64,000 bases of DNA. Source: Salisediminibacterium beveridgei. Lineage in GTDB: Bacteria; Bacillota; Bacilli; Bacillales; Salisediminibacteriaceae. Both the position numbers and the translations under genes were made by a program. Below the pieces are notes generated by a model that saw only the letters and a program-made list of their open reading frames with translations, was not told where the DNA came from and did no database searches. This document shows positions 1 to 9,169 of the stretch, piece after piece (the stretch's first letter is position 1; each line of letters opens with the position of its first letter). The stretch is from positions 62,001 to 126,000 of the forward strand of contig NZ_CP012502.1 in NCBI RefSeq assembly GCF_001721685.1, written 5' to 3'.

Positions 1-30
1 ACGCTCAAAGGGGTTTTAACTTCTGAATTA

Positions 31-1041
31 TTAATTCGGCAGGCGTTCACCGGATTCGATTTCCTCGATAAAATGACACGCAGCCTGATGGCCCTCTGTC
101 ATTCCGGTTTCCGTGACACGGAGTTCCGGTTCCTCCTCTTTGCACTTGTCTGAAGCAAATGGGCAGCGGGTATGGAATCGGCAGCCTGATGGTGGATCGA
201 TCGGGGAAGGTACATCCCCTTTCAAAATCACATTTTCTTTTAAGACTTCCGGATCTGGTGATGGAATCGCAGACAGAAGTGTTTTCGTGTAAGGATGTTT
301 CGGGTTGTCGAAGAGGGATTTCTTATCGGCTATTTCGACAATTTTACCCAGGTACATGACGATCACCCTGTCTGAGATATGACGCACAACCCCAAGGTCA
401 TGGGCGATGAACAGATACGTCAGATTGAATTCCCGCTGCAGTTCCTTCAGCAGGTTCAAAACCTGTGCCTGAATGGATACGTCAAGAGCGGATACAGATT
501 CATCACAGATGATCAGACGCGGGTCCACAGAAAGTGCGCGCGCAATCCCGATCCGCTGACGCTGGCCACCGGAGAATTCGTGCGGGAAGCGGTCCAGCTG
601 GTGAGACCCGAGTCCCACGATGTCAAGCAGTTCAAGCATGCGTTCTTCCCGTTGGTCAGGAGGCATGACATTTTGCACGTGCATCGCTTCGTTTAAAATC
701 TGTCGAACCGTTTGGCGCGGATTGATGGATGCATACGGATCCTGAAAAATGATTTGCAGTTCTTTACGCATCTCACGCATCTGCCGTTTGTTCAGGGCCA
801 GTAAATCTTTGCCGTCGAATTCAATCTCGCCGCTTGTCGGTTCTTCCAAACGCAGGATCGCACGTCCTGTGGTGGATTTTCCGCAACCGGATTCTCCAAC
901 AATACTGAGCGTTTCGCCTTCATTAATTTCGAATGAAATATCATCGACGGCTTTCACATGGTTTACTGTCCGTCCGAAAATTCCGCCTTTAATCGGGAAG
1001 TGTTGCTTTAAATTTTTAACTTTGAGCAGTTCCGTAGTCAT
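31..1041 (-). CDS. oppF: Oligo/dipeptide ABC transporter ATP-binding protein, OppF/AppF type
   Basis: Cytoplasmic ATPase that should pair with the OppD-like subunit to power peptide import. The 336-residue protein has Walker [10 protein letters not shown] at 49-57, a Q-loop Gln near 100, the signature SGGQ at 157-160, Walker B ending in Asp180-Glu181 and an H-loop His near 214. The C-terminal Cys-containing oligopeptide-transporter domain (RCPFASDKC) is present. It is the last gene of a minus-strand oppC-B-D-F operon, and its start overlaps the end of oppD by 26 nt, which suggests translational coupling. Peptide length preference (oligo- or dipeptide) cannot be read from the ATPase. No terminator is visible in the 30 bases after the stop. 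Confidence 0.93.
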   Translation of the reverse strand: MTTELLKVKNLKQHFPIKGGIFGRTVNHVKAVDDISFEINEGETLSIVGESGCGKSTTGRAILRLEEPTSGEIEFDGKDLLALNKRQMREMRKELQIIFQDPYASINPRQTVRQILNEAMHVQNVMPPDQREERMLELLDIVGLGSHQLDRFPHEFSGGQRQRIGIARALSVDPRLIICDESVSALDVSIQAQVLNLLKELQREFNLTYLFIAHDLGVVRHISDRVIVMYLGKIVEIADKKSLFDNPKHPYTKTLLSAIPSPDPEVLKENVILKGDVPSPIDPPSGCRFHTRCPFASDKCKEEEPELRVTETGMTEGHQAACHFIEEIESGERLPN

Positions 1042-2044
1042 CTTTCACGTTCACCTCCGGGCCATCCCATTCGTCGGTATGAATCCAACAACGGACTTGG
1101 TTTTTATCGTTCAAATCAATCAGATCAGGCAGTCGTTCGTGACACATATCCCGAGCGAACGGACACCTGGGTGCAAACGAGCAACCGTCCGGAAGTTCGT
1201 CGGGTTTTGGCACCATACCCTTAATGACGGCCAGGGATTCCTGGTCAATATCATGACGGGGCAGGGATTTTAATAATCCGACAGTGTAGGGATGATTAGG
1301 ATTTTTGAAAAGTGTTTTCACATCAGCATATTCAACGATTTTACCCGCATACATAACCGCAACATAATCACAAGTCTCGGCAACAACACCAAGGTCGTGC
1401 GTGATGAGCAACATCGACATGCCCAGTTCCTGTTGGAGATCGTTGATCAGTTTAAGGATTTGAGCCTGAATCGTAACATCGAGTGCTGTTGTAGGTTCAT
1501 CGGCAATCAGCAGTTCCGGCCGGCACGAAAGGGCAATGGCAATCATGGCGCGCTGACGCATACCGCCGGATAGTTCATGAGGGTACGCTTTTAAGCGCGC
1601 TTTTGGTGAAGGAATCCCTACGAGTTCCAGCATTTCAAGTGATTTTTCCATCGCTTTCTTTTTGGAAAGCTGTTGGTGGATCATGACAGCCTCGCTGATC
1701 TGATCACCAATGGTGAATACAGGATTCAGAGACGTCATCGGTTCCTGGAAAATCATTGAGATCCTGTTACCACGAATTTTTCGCATTTCCGCTTCGGTTT
1801 TATCAAGCAGGTTTTCCCCTTTGAAGAGGATTTCACCGCCTTTGATTTTTCCGGGTTCATCAATCAGACGCATAATGGACAACGAAGTGATACTTTTACC
1901 CGAACCGGATTCTCCTACGATACCGAGGGTGTTGCCGGCAGGTACATCAAATGTCACACCATCCACCGCTTTTACTTCACTTTTGCTTGTATAAAAAGAA
2001 GTCTGCAGCTCTTTAACAGAAATTATGGTTTTCTTTTCGTCCAA
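1016..2044 (-). CDS. oppD: Oligo/dipeptide ABC transporter ATP-binding protein, OppD/AppD type
   Basis: Second ATPase of the peptide importer. The 342-residue protein carries Walker A GESGSGKS at 44-51, signature LSGGMRQR at 158-165 and Walker B with Asp182-Glu183, followed by the oligopeptide C-terminal domain ([13 protein letters not shown]). It lies 29 nt after the permease gene oppB and overlaps oppF by 26 nt, so it is co-transcribed. Family assignment is firm. The choice between opp, app and dpp is not, because these subfamilies share all visible motifs. Confidence 0.93.
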   Translation of the reverse strand: MDEKKTIISVKELQTSFYTSKSEVKAVDGVTFDVPAGNTLGIVGESGSGKSITSLSIMRLIDEPGKIKGGEILFKGENLLDKTEAEMRKIRGNRISMIFQEPMTSLNPVFTIGDQISEAVMIHQQLSKKKAMEKSLEMLELVGIPSPKARLKAYPHELSGGMRQRAMIAIALSCRPELLIADEPTTALDVTIQAQILKLINDLQQELGMSMLLITHDLGVVAETCDYVAVMYAGKIVEYADVKTLFKNPNHPYTVGLLKSLPRHDIDQESLAVIKGMVPKPDELPDGCSFAPRCPFARDMCHERLPDLIDLNDKNQVRCWIHTDEWDGPEVNVKDDYGTAQS

Positions 2045-2073
2045 GGGTCTCCCACCTTTCGTTGAAGAACCGG

Positions 2074-3000
2074 TTAATCCAGTTCGATTCTTTTATTCAG
2101 CACACGATATGATATATCGACAAGATAGTTAACAAACACAAACAATATGGCAAGTATCAGGACCGATCCCTGTACAGCCGGGAAATCACGGCGGGCAATA
2201 GAATCAACGACGTAACGGCCCAACCCGTTGATGGAGAAAACCGTCTCGGTCAGAACCGCACCTCCGAGAAGGGTACCAAACTGAAGCCCTACAACGGTGA
2301 CAACTGGAATCAATGCATTACGAAGAGCGTGTTTGTATACCACGTAACGCTCCTGAACCCCTTTGGCACGAGCTGTGCGGATGTAATCCTGATGAATGAC
2401 CTCCAGCATGCTCGAACGAGTCATCCGTGCAATGATGGCAGCACCTGCTGTACCGAGAGTGATCACCGGCAGCACAATTTGTTCAGGTGTACCCCACCCG
2501 GAGACCGGAAACCATTGTAATGGAGGTAGAGCAAAATATTGAATCAGCATGAGGCCCAGCCAGAAGTTTGGCATGGACAGCCCAAAGAGTGCGACGATCA
2601 TGATCGCCATATCCGTGAATGTCCCTCTGCGGGTGGAGGAAATCACCCCGGCAATAATGCCCATAAAAACACTGAGAATTGTACTGTAAAAGGCAAGTTC
2701 CACAGTGACCCAGAGGCGATTGTCGAAAATCTCTGAAGAAATGGGGCGGCCGCTTCGAAGGGAATTCCCCAAATCGCCCTGAACCGCGTCTGTTACAAAA
2801 CCAATGTACTGTGTATGAAGCGGATCGTTCAAACCAAGTCGATCACGCATCTGTTCCACTTGTTCTGCGTCTGCACGTTCTCCGGCCATAATCTGTGCCG
2901 GGTCGCCCGGTATAAGGTGCATCATCAGGAATACGACCAGGGTGACGCCGATCAATACCGGTATCGTTTGAAATATTCGTCGTATGGAATAAACGAGCAT
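2074..3000 (-). CDS. oppB: Peptide ABC transporter permease, OppB/DppB type
   Basis: Integral membrane permease of the peptide importer, 308 residues with about six hydrophobic segments. The N-terminal signature ([22 protein letters not shown]) is typical of OppB/DppB. The EAA loop that docks the ATPases is visible as YIRTARAKG followed by ALRNALIPV at about residues 203-226. It is the second gene of the operon, 17 nt after oppC and 29 nt before oppD. The order C-B-D-F differs from the common B-C order, but both permeases are complete. Confidence 0.93.
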   Translation of the reverse strand: MLVYSIRRIFQTIPVLIGVTLVVFLMMHLIPGDPAQIMAGERADAEQVEQMRDRLGLNDPLHTQYIGFVTDAVQGDLGNSLRSGRPISSEIFDNRLWVTVELAFYSTILSVFMGIIAGVISSTRRGTFTDMAIMIVALFGLSMPNFWLGLMLIQYFALPPLQWFPVSGWGTPEQIVLPVITLGTAGAAIIARMTRSSMLEVIHQDYIRTARAKGVQERYVVYKHALRNALIPVVTVVGLQFGTLLGGAVLTETVFSINGLGRYVVDSIARRDFPAVQGSVLILAILFVFVNYLVDISYRVLNKRIELD

Positions 3001-3017
3001 AGTTGCTCACCTCTCTT

Positions 3018-3917
3018 TTATGATTTGATTTTTGGATCCAGTGCATCGCGTAGTCCGTCGCCAAGCAAGTTGAACGCAAGCACGATACTTACGATGGCAA
3101 GGCCTGGAAACAACGCCATGTGGGGATAGTCCCACATATAGTTTCGTCCGCCTGCAAGCATGGCACCCCATTCAGGCATCGGCGGCTGAGCCCCAAGGCC
3201 AAGGAAGGACAGGCCGCTTGCGGTTAATACGGCAGTTGCAATAAATAGTGTGGCCTGAACAATAATCGGCGACAAAATATTCGGTAAGATATGCCTGAAA
3301 ATAATCCGGGAGTCTGACGCTCCCAAAGCGCGGATTGCATCGATGTACTCCAGTTTCTTAACTGCGAGTGTTGAACCTCGGACAATACGGGCAAAGACCG
3401 GAATCGAGAAGATGGCAATAGCGATGACGACGTTGACGATGCTGCCGCCAAGAACAGCAACAATCCCTAAAGCAAGCAGGATCCCCGGAAACGCAAGAAA
3501 CACGTCCATGATCCGCATCAGTACAGCATCAATTTTCTTGCCGTAATAGCCGGCGGTGATACCGATCAGGACACCGACAATCATGCCCATAATAACGGAA
3601 CTGAATCCAATGGCCAATGTGATCCACATCCCGTGAATGATCCGCGTAAATATGTCCCGGCCCTGGTGGTCAGTGCCAAACCAGAAGTCTGCATTTGGCG
3701 GAATGTTGCGGCTTTGAACATCTGTACTCGTCGGATCCATCGAGGTCATAAAGGGTCCAACTACGGAAGTGATCATAAAGAAGATAATCAAAATAAGTCC
3801 AGCCATGGCCAGTTTGTTCTGCCTCATCTTTTGCCACATGTCTTTCAGGTTTTCCAGTTGCGGATTGATTTTTTTCGGTTCAACCGTCGCGCGATTTTCA
3901 GATGACGTATCTGACAT
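3018..3917 (-). CDS. oppC: Peptide ABC transporter permease, OppC/DppC type
   Basis: Second membrane permease of the importer, 299 residues. The N-terminal cytoplasmic stretch is followed by a first transmembrane helix (MAGLILIIFFMITSVVGPF) and about five more. The family motif FWFGTDHQGRD is at about residues 82-92, and the EAA loop reads YIDAIRALGASDSRI. It is the first gene of the minus-strand operon and diverges from the binding-protein gene across a 400-nt intergenic region. That region carries an extended -10 promoter and a CodY-like box for this gene. Confidence 0.93.
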   Translation of the reverse strand: MSDTSSENRATVEPKKINPQLENLKDMWQKMRQNKLAMAGLILIIFFMITSVVGPFMTSMDPTSTDVQSRNIPPNADFWFGTDHQGRDIFTRIIHGMWITLAIGFSSVIMGMIVGVLIGITAGYYGKKIDAVLMRIMDVFLAFPGILLALGIVAVLGGSIVNVVIAIAIFSIPVFARIVRGSTLAVKKLEYIDAIRALGASDSRIIFRHILPNILSPIIVQATLFIATAVLTASGLSFLGLGAQPPMPEWGAMLAGGRNYMWDYPHMALFPGLAIVSIVLAFNLLGDGLRDALDPKIKS

Positions 3918-3971
3918 AATGATACCCTCACTTTCTTTTCATTTATGATTGAGCAAAACAGATTTTAATGT

Positions 3972-3986
3972 AATTTTCTAAAAATT
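3972..3986. promoter_or_regulatory. CodY-like box on the oppC side
   Basis: The sequence AATTTTCTAAAAATT matches the CodY consensus AATTTTCWGAAAATT at 14 of 15 positions. It lies about 20-30 nt downstream of the predicted start of oppCBDF transcription, a position where bound CodY could block elongation. CodY is known to repress peptide transport genes in Bacillus. Binding here is inferred. Confidence 0.6.
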
Positions 3987-4010
3987 AAATCTTAAAATAG
4001 TAACAAAAAA

Positions 4011-4038
4011 ATTATACCATGACAAGCGAACAACACAA
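4011..4038 (-). promoter_or_regulatory. Predicted sigma-A promoter of oppCBDF
   Basis: On the minus strand the -10 TATAAT (4011-4016) is preceded by TG one base upstream, giving an extended -10. A -35 like TTGTGT (4033-4038) stands 16 nt away. It is the best promoter match upstream of oppC. Confidence 0.55.
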
Positions 4039-4217
4039 GGGTAGACGGGAGATTTTATAGAATTTATTTTAATGGAATAACTTTTATCTGGAAATAGTGG
4101 GATGATTTATTGGAAAAATCGCTGCTGCAAAACCGGTTTAGCACGTTAAAGCGATACATGTAAGGCTTTCTGACGATTCTCATTGTGGTTTTGAAAATAC
4201 TAAATTAGAAAAATGAA

Positions 4218-4232
4218 AATTTTAAGAAAATT
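4218..4232. promoter_or_regulatory. CodY-like box on the oppA side
   Basis: The sequence AATTTTAAGAAAATT matches the CodY consensus at 14 of 15 positions. It abuts the candidate -35 of oppA at 4232, so binding would exclude RNA polymerase. This is inferred from motif and position. Confidence 0.6.
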
Positions 4233-4259
4233 TGTGCTTGTAATTTTTTTTTATATAGT
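4232..4259 (+). promoter_or_regulatory. Predicted promoter of oppA
   Basis: TTGTGC (4232-4237) and TATAGT (4254-4259) are separated by 16 nt. The match is modest, but the site is well placed before the ribosome-binding site AAGGGGG. Confidence 0.4.
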
Positions 4260-4317
4260 GTAATTTGTATTTAAGCATGTTACAAAAGAATTACAATCAT
4301 AATAAGGGGGATACGAC

Positions 4318-5976
4318 ATGTTAAAGAGTAAGACTTTGAAAGCAGGTTTGCTTTCTGCTGCAGCTGTCATGACATTTGCTGCTTGTGCAAGTGAACCGAA
4401 TAATGATGAAGGTGCTGTGAACGACGGCAATAACAATGCTGACATGAACAACGCCGAGGACAACAACGACAACAACGATAATAATGAAGGAACAGAGGAT
4501 GCAGCCGGTGATGATGATCTTGTGATTGCGACACTTTCTGATGCAGACTCATTGGACGCTCATGGATCAAATGATGTTCCATCAAGTAACATTCAGGTCA
4601 ACATGTACGAAACCCTTCTGAATCAGACAGAAGACGGAGAACTTGAGCCGCTTCTCGCGACAGACTGGGAAGCCGTTGAAGAGGACCTTTGGGAATTCAC
4701 TCTCCGCGAGGACGTAACATTCCACGATGGTTCAGAATTCAATGCTGAAGCAGTGAAAGCCAACTTCGACCGGGTAATGGATCCAGATGTAGGTTCTCCA
4801 CGAGCATTTCTCTATGATGCAGTGGAAGAAGTGATCGTAGTGGATGACTATACTGTTCAATTCCAGACCGAGTTTCCGTTTGCACCACTGCCTGCCCATA
4901 TTGCCCACTCCGGTGGCGGTATCATGAGTAAAGAAGCCATTGATGCAGACTATGAAGCAATGGCAGATGGCGGACAGCCAGGTGATTACATTAATGAAAA
5001 CCCATCAGGTACAGGATTCTTCCAATTTGAAAGCTGGACACCTGGTGACAATGTGGTGTTGAACAAGAACGAAGACTATTGGGGTGACGAAGCGAAGGTT
5101 GATTCTGTCACGTTCCGGGTAGTACCGGAGGACTTGACGCGTATCGGTGAACTCGAGACCGGTTCTGCGCATATCATTTTCCCTGTCAGCCCAAGTGACA
5201 CCAGTCGAGTCGATATGACAGACGGTGTGAGCCTCTATGAGCAGGAAAGCCTTTCTCTTGCTTATATCGGTTTCAATATGGAATCCGAACCGTTTGATGA
5301 TGTACGTGTCCGTCAGGCTGTATCGATGGCCATCAACAAGGACGACATCATTACGGGCGTCATGGAAGGTACTGCAACACCGGCGGTAGGACCAATTGGT
5401 GAGCAGGTATTCGGATTCTCAGATGATGTTGAGGGACTGCCTTATGATCCGGATGAAGCACGTGAACTGCTTGCAGAAGCAGGATATGAAGACGGATTTG
5501 AAACGACGATTTGGACAAACGACAGCCGAGAGCGTATGGATATTGCTGAACTTGTTCAGGATCAGCTTTCTGAGATCGGTGTAGACGTTGAAATTGAAGT
5601 ACTCGAGTGGGGTGCATACCTCGACGAGACAGCTGAAGGTAATCATGACATGTTCATCCTCGGGTGGGTCACAGTGACTGCCGATGCTGACTATGGCATG
5701 TACGCATTGTTCCACTCTTCCCAGCAGGGTGCTCCGGGTAACCGTTCATTCATGGCTAATGACGAACTCGACGAGGTGCTTGACGAAGCTCGCCGTGAAT
5801 CGGATCCTGATACACGATCGGCACTGTATGAAGATGCGATGGAAATTCTGGTTGAAGAAGCACCAATGCTCTACCTTTATCATTCTTCCTACCTCGTAGG
5901 TATTCGTGATGAAGTGGAAGGCTTCTGGAAGCATCCAAACGGTCTTTACATGCTTCAGGATGTAGAGATTCAGTAA
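4318..5976 (+). CDS. oppA: Peptide ABC transporter substrate-binding lipoprotein, OppA/AppA family
   Basis: Extracellular peptide receptor of the importer encoded divergently, 552 residues. A lipoprotein signal peptide ends in FAAC with Cys23 as the lipidated residue. Residues 26-67 form a linker of almost only Asp, Asn, Glu, Gly and Ala that ties the domain to the membrane anchor. The rest is a family-5 solute-binding fold, with the conserved segment WEFTLREDVTFHDGS near 122-136. A good Shine-Dalgarno (AAGGGGG) precedes ATG 4318. A strong terminator follows, so it is monocistronic, presumably because the receptor is needed in excess. The ligand class cannot be told. Confidence 0.92.
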   Translation: MLKSKTLKAGLLSAAAVMTFAACASEPNNDEGAVNDGNNNADMNNAEDNNDNNDNNEGTEDAAGDDDLVIATLSDADSLDAHGSNDVPSSNIQVNMYETLLNQTEDGELEPLLATDWEAVEEDLWEFTLREDVTFHDGSEFNAEAVKANFDRVMDPDVGSPRAFLYDAVEEVIVVDDYTVQFQTEFPFAPLPAHIAHSGGGIMSKEAIDADYEAMADGGQPGDYINENPSGTGFFQFESWTPGDNVVLNKNEDYWGDEAKVDSVTFRVVPEDLTRIGELETGSAHIIFPVSPSDTSRVDMTDGVSLYEQESLSLAYIGFNMESEPFDDVRVRQAVSMAINKDDIITGVMEGTATPAVGPIGEQVFGFSDDVEGLPYDPDEARELLAEAGYEDGFETTIWTNDSRERMDIAELVQDQLSEIGVDVEIEVLEWGAYLDETAEGNHDMFILGWVTVTADADYGMYALFHSSQQGAPGNRSFMANDELDEVLDEARRESDPDTRSALYEDAMEILVEEAPMLYLYHSSYLVGIRDEVEGFWKHPNGLYMLQDVEIQ

Positions 5977-5990
5977 AAGAATAACGGTCA

Positions 5991-6026
5991 GGCGCCCGAA
6001 GGATCATTCCTTCGGGTGCCTTTTTT
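5991..6026 (+). terminator. Terminator of oppA
   Basis: A 13-bp stem GGCGCCCGAAGGA/TCCTTCGGGTGCC with a 4-nt loop and one G-T pair is followed by six T. Confidence 0.9.
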
Positions 6027-6094
6027 GTCTGCGCAAGACGGACGAATGTGCGTGAAATCGATCCTGCTTTTTCTGAAAAATCATGAAATAAGCG

Positions 6095-6124
6095 TTGCTC
6101 ATGAATGAACGTGTGCGGTATAAT
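6095..6124 (+). promoter_or_regulatory. Predicted promoter of the aspartokinase gene
   Basis: TTGCTC (6095-6100), an 18-nt spacer and a perfect TATAAT (6119-6124). The leader is about 90 nt and shows no lysine riboswitch. Confidence 0.6.
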
Positions 6125-6220
6125 GGTGTCTACATTTAGTCTGCACAGTAACACTATGCATAGAGACTGAATCAATTACGGACATTCGACTGACAACGGG
6201 ATGGGAAAGGAATTATAGAC

Positions 6221-7576
6221 ATGAAAGTAGTGAAGTTTGGCGGCAGTTCTTTAGCAAGCGGGGAGCAGTTTGAAAAAGTGGGGCGAATCGTCTCCAGTGA
6301 TCCGGACAGGCGGGTTGTGGTTGTTTCCGCTCCTGGAAAACGGTTTGATGAGGATATCAAGACGACGGATCTTTTGATTCGCCTAGCAGATCAGGTGATT
6401 GCAAACGAGGTATATGAAGACGCACTGCAGGATGTTGTAGCGCGCTATGCTGAAATTGTGACTTATCTTGAACTCGAAGAGGCGGTCCTGAAAGATATCG
6501 AACAGAAGCTCAGAGAACGGATCGACACATACAGGCATGATGATGACAGATTGATGGATGCCCTGAAAGCCAGTGGTGAAAACGAAAATGCCAAAGTGAT
6601 GGCGGCCTATTTAACGAAAACAGGCACGCCTGCAAGTTATGTCAGCCCCGACGAAGCAGGGATGCTGGTGACCGATGAACCTGGTAACGCGCGCATTCTT
6701 CCGGAGGCCTATGGTCAATTATACCGTCTTCGGCAACGAAAAGAAGTCCTTGTGATCCCGGGGTTCTTCGGGTACTCCAAAGAAAACAACATCGTCACGT
6801 TTCCGCGGGGAGGCTCGGATATTACCGGCTCCATCGTGGCAGCCGGGTTGGAAGCTTCGATGTATGAGAATTTCACGGATGTGGATTCGGTCTACAGTGT
6901 GAATCCGAACCTCGTTGAGCATCCTCATGAGATGAAAGAAATCACCTACCGGGAGATGCGGGAACTTGCTTACTCAGGGTTTGGCGTGTTTCATGATGAA
7001 GCGCTGCTGCCTGTTGTTGAGAAAAAGGTGCCGGTTTGCATTAAAAATACGAATCATCCGGATTTACCCGGTACGATGATCGTCGCAGAACGCATCCCGG
7101 ATGAAGTTCCGGTCCAGGGTATTGCCAGTGATACAGGATTCCTCAGTATTAATCTGACCAAGTATCTGATGAACCGGGAAGTAGGGTTTGGCCGGCATCT
7201 TTTGGAAATCCTCGAAGGAGAAGGTATTTCTTTTGAACACACCCCTTCCGGGATTGATAATATGTCAGTTATTCTCAGGGAAGAACAGCTGGAGAATGGG
7301 AAAGAAGAGCGGATTCTGACAAGAATTCGACAGGAGCTGAACGTGGAGGACGTCAATATTGAGCGGAACCTGGCGATGGTGATGGTCGTTGGGGAAGGGA
7401 TGGCCAGAACGGTTGGTGTCGCCTCAAAAGCAACCGCCGCCCTTGCAGATGCAGGGGTCAACATCAAGATGATCAATCAGGGTTCTTCTGAGACGAGCAT
7501 GATGTTCGGGGTCGATGATCAGCATGCTGACCTCGCAGTTAAAAGCCTTCATCAGGCATTCTTTCCAGATAAATAA
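6221..7576 (+). CDS. thrD: Aspartokinase, YclM/ThrD type
   Basis: Phosphorylates aspartate at the head of the Lys/Thr/Met pathway. The protein has 451 residues, the usual length for the monofunctional class with a catalytic domain and two C-terminal ACT domains. The N-terminal KFGGSS (5-10) is the nucleotide-binding motif, and SAPGKR follows at 36-41. It closely resembles B. subtilis YclM. The ACT pair (residues about 310-450) predicts feedback control by end products. Genes for homoserine dehydrogenase, threonine synthase, homoserine kinase and MetA lie within 8 kb. The gene has its own promoter and terminator, so it is not in the hom operon. Confidence 0.9.
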   Translation: MKVVKFGGSSLASGEQFEKVGRIVSSDPDRRVVVVSAPGKRFDEDIKTTDLLIRLADQVIANEVYEDALQDVVARYAEIVTYLELEEAVLKDIEQKLRERIDTYRHDDDRLMDALKASGENENAKVMAAYLTKTGTPASYVSPDEAGMLVTDEPGNARILPEAYGQLYRLRQRKEVLVIPGFFGYSKENNIVTFPRGGSDITGSIVAAGLEASMYENFTDVDSVYSVNPNLVEHPHEMKEITYREMRELAYSGFGVFHDEALLPVVEKKVPVCIKNTNHPDLPGTMIVAERIPDEVPVQGIASDTGFLSINLTKYLMNREVGFGRHLLEILEGEGISFEHTPSGIDNMSVILREEQLENGKEERILTRIRQELNVEDVNIERNLAMVMVVGEGMARTVGVASKATAALADAGVNIKMINQGSSETSMMFGVDDQHADLAVKSLHQAFFPDK

Positions 7577-7580
7577 GACA

Positions 7581-7617
7581 AAACGAAGCCCTCGGTATAC
7601 CGACCGAGGGTTTCGTT
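7581..7617. terminator. Bidirectional terminator between thrD and the amylase gene
   Basis: The palindrome AACGAA-CCCTCGGT/ACCGAGGG-TTTCGTT can serve the convergent genes on both strands. Confidence 0.8.
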
Positions 7618-7618
7618 A

Positions 7619-9112
7619 TTATGAACGTTCTTCCACAGCTTCGATACGCCTCAGGCCGTATTTTTTCTGTGCCCAGACGGATACACTGCCACCGTTGACA
7701 GTAAACCTTCCGATGGCGTCCTCACTGACTTCGACTTCGTCTGTGCGGTTCCCTGTGACATCGATCCAGACGCTGCCGGTCAGGGTTTGATCGACCTGCA
7801 TATCCTTAAAGCCTTCGTCTCCGGTCGAAATGACCACAGCACATCCGGAACCAGTCAGGTCGTCGACTCCGTGCCGGATCCAGCCGACGGTGTTGGCATG
7901 ATCGAAGTAATCAGTCTGTTCACCGTAGGCCAGGTGATAGCGTGCATCCAAAAGCGGATCAAGAAGCTCCTTCTTGGCGGGAATCGGATCATCGCCGCGG
8001 ATGCCAAGGTAATCGCCGAAGAAGACACAGGGAAAGCCGTCTGCTCTCAGCAGGATAAACGCATAAGCAATCGGTTTGAACCAGTCCTCAACCCATGATT
8101 CAAGCGATTCACCGGGCTGAGAATCGTGATTATCAACGAAAGTGACGGCATGAGTCGGATGAGTGGCGACAAGTGTTCCATCATAGAGTGTGCGTAAATC
8201 GAAATCCCGGCCTTCAAGCGATGCCTGATGAAACCGGTAATGCAGACCGACATCAAACAGGTGGATGGCAAAATCGGTCTGATCGAGGAATTGCTTTTTT
8301 GCTTCGATGTCCGGGTTCCAGAATTCACCGACAAAATAGAAATCATCCTCATACGCTTCTTTCATACTGTGGGCAAACCGGGAAACATATGAATAATTGA
8401 TGTGCTTAATCGCATCGAGTCGAAAGCCATGACAGCCCGTAGTTTTGATGAACCATTTGCCCCAGTTGATCATTTCGTCCTGGACTTCAGGATTCCGGTA
8501 ATCGATATTGGCAAACATCAGATAATCATAGTTGCCGAATTCTTCGTCAACCTGTTCATTCCACGCCTTGTTTTCTCCAAGGATCCGGTAGATGCCCGAA
8601 CGGTTTTGCGCAGCATCATAGTCGGTGCCGTTAAATTGATGGTGCGTCCAGGTGAACGAAGAATAATTCCCTTTCCGCCCTGGAAATGTGAACGATGTCC
8701 AGCCTTCGATTTCAAAAGGTTCACTGATCTCATCGAGCCGGTTATCGGGGTCGACTTCGACGACCTCAAACCGTTCTGTATCATCCGCACCTGCTTTGTG
8801 GTTCAATACGACATCTGCCAGGACCTGCACATTCTCTTTACGGCAGACCGCGATCGCTTTAAGAAGTTCCTCGCGGGTTCCGTACTTGGTTCGTACAGTC
8901 CCCTTCTGGTCAAATTCACCAAGATCATAGTGATCATAAATCCCGTAGCCGTTATCCGCCTGTGTCATGCCTTTACATGCCGGCGGAATCCAGACGGTAT
9001 CAATGCCGTGAATACTGAATTCATGGGCAAGTATGGCGAGGTCCTCCCAATGCTTACCGTGATTGGGGATATGCCACTCAAAAAACTGCAGCATCGTGTG
9101 ATTTCGTCTCAT
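7619..9112 (-). CDS. Cytoplasmic alpha-amylase, GH13
   Basis: Hydrolyses alpha-1,4-glucans inside the cell, since no signal peptide is present. The 497-residue protein shows the four GH13 regions: DVVLNH at 100-105, GFRLDAIKH with nucleophile Asp233, GEFW with acid/base Glu263, and FVDNHD with Asp330. Length and sequence resemble the AmyS-like single-chain alpha-amylases (about 490 residues) with domains A, B and C. Start ATG 9112 has an AAGGAGGG ribosome-binding site. Without a secreted partner or maltodextrin transporter nearby, its substrate may be stored or imported glucan, which is inference. Confidence 0.88.
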   Translation of the reverse strand: MRRNHTMLQFFEWHIPNHGKHWEDLAILAHEFSIHGIDTVWIPPACKGMTQADNGYGIYDHYDLGEFDQKGTVRTKYGTREELLKAIAVCRKENVQVLADVVLNHKAGADDTERFEVVEVDPDNRLDEISEPFEIEGWTSFTFPGRKGNYSSFTWTHHQFNGTDYDAAQNRSGIYRILGENKAWNEQVDEEFGNYDYLMFANIDYRNPEVQDEMINWGKWFIKTTGCHGFRLDAIKHINYSYVSRFAHSMKEAYEDDFYFVGEFWNPDIEAKKQFLDQTDFAIHLFDVGLHYRFHQASLEGRDFDLRTLYDGTLVATHPTHAVTFVDNHDSQPGESLESWVEDWFKPIAYAFILLRADGFPCVFFGDYLGIRGDDPIPAKKELLDPLLDARYHLAYGEQTDYFDHANTVGWIRHGVDDLTGSGCAVVISTGDEGFKDMQVDQTLTGSVWIDVTGNRTDEVEVSEDAIGRFTVNGGSVSVWAQKKYGLRRIEAVEERS

Positions 9113-9169
9113 CGGGAACCCTCCTTATTCTGCTTTAAGAAAATTTAAGTTCCCTAAAGGATGGCCGTA

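Larger units (their letters stand above)
3918..4317. other. Divergent regulatory region between oppC and oppA
   Basis: This 400-nt AT-rich region has no plausible gene. It holds one promoter candidate for each strand and two sites with 14 of 15 matches to the CodY consensus AATTTTCWGAAAATT, one near each promoter. The rest shows no clear repeat or RNA structure. Confidence 0.7.

Noticed and set aside
8402..9148. 248-codon frame antisense to the amylase gene.
   Set aside because: It mirrors a high-GC coding region, has no ribosome-binding site and no recognisable domain.
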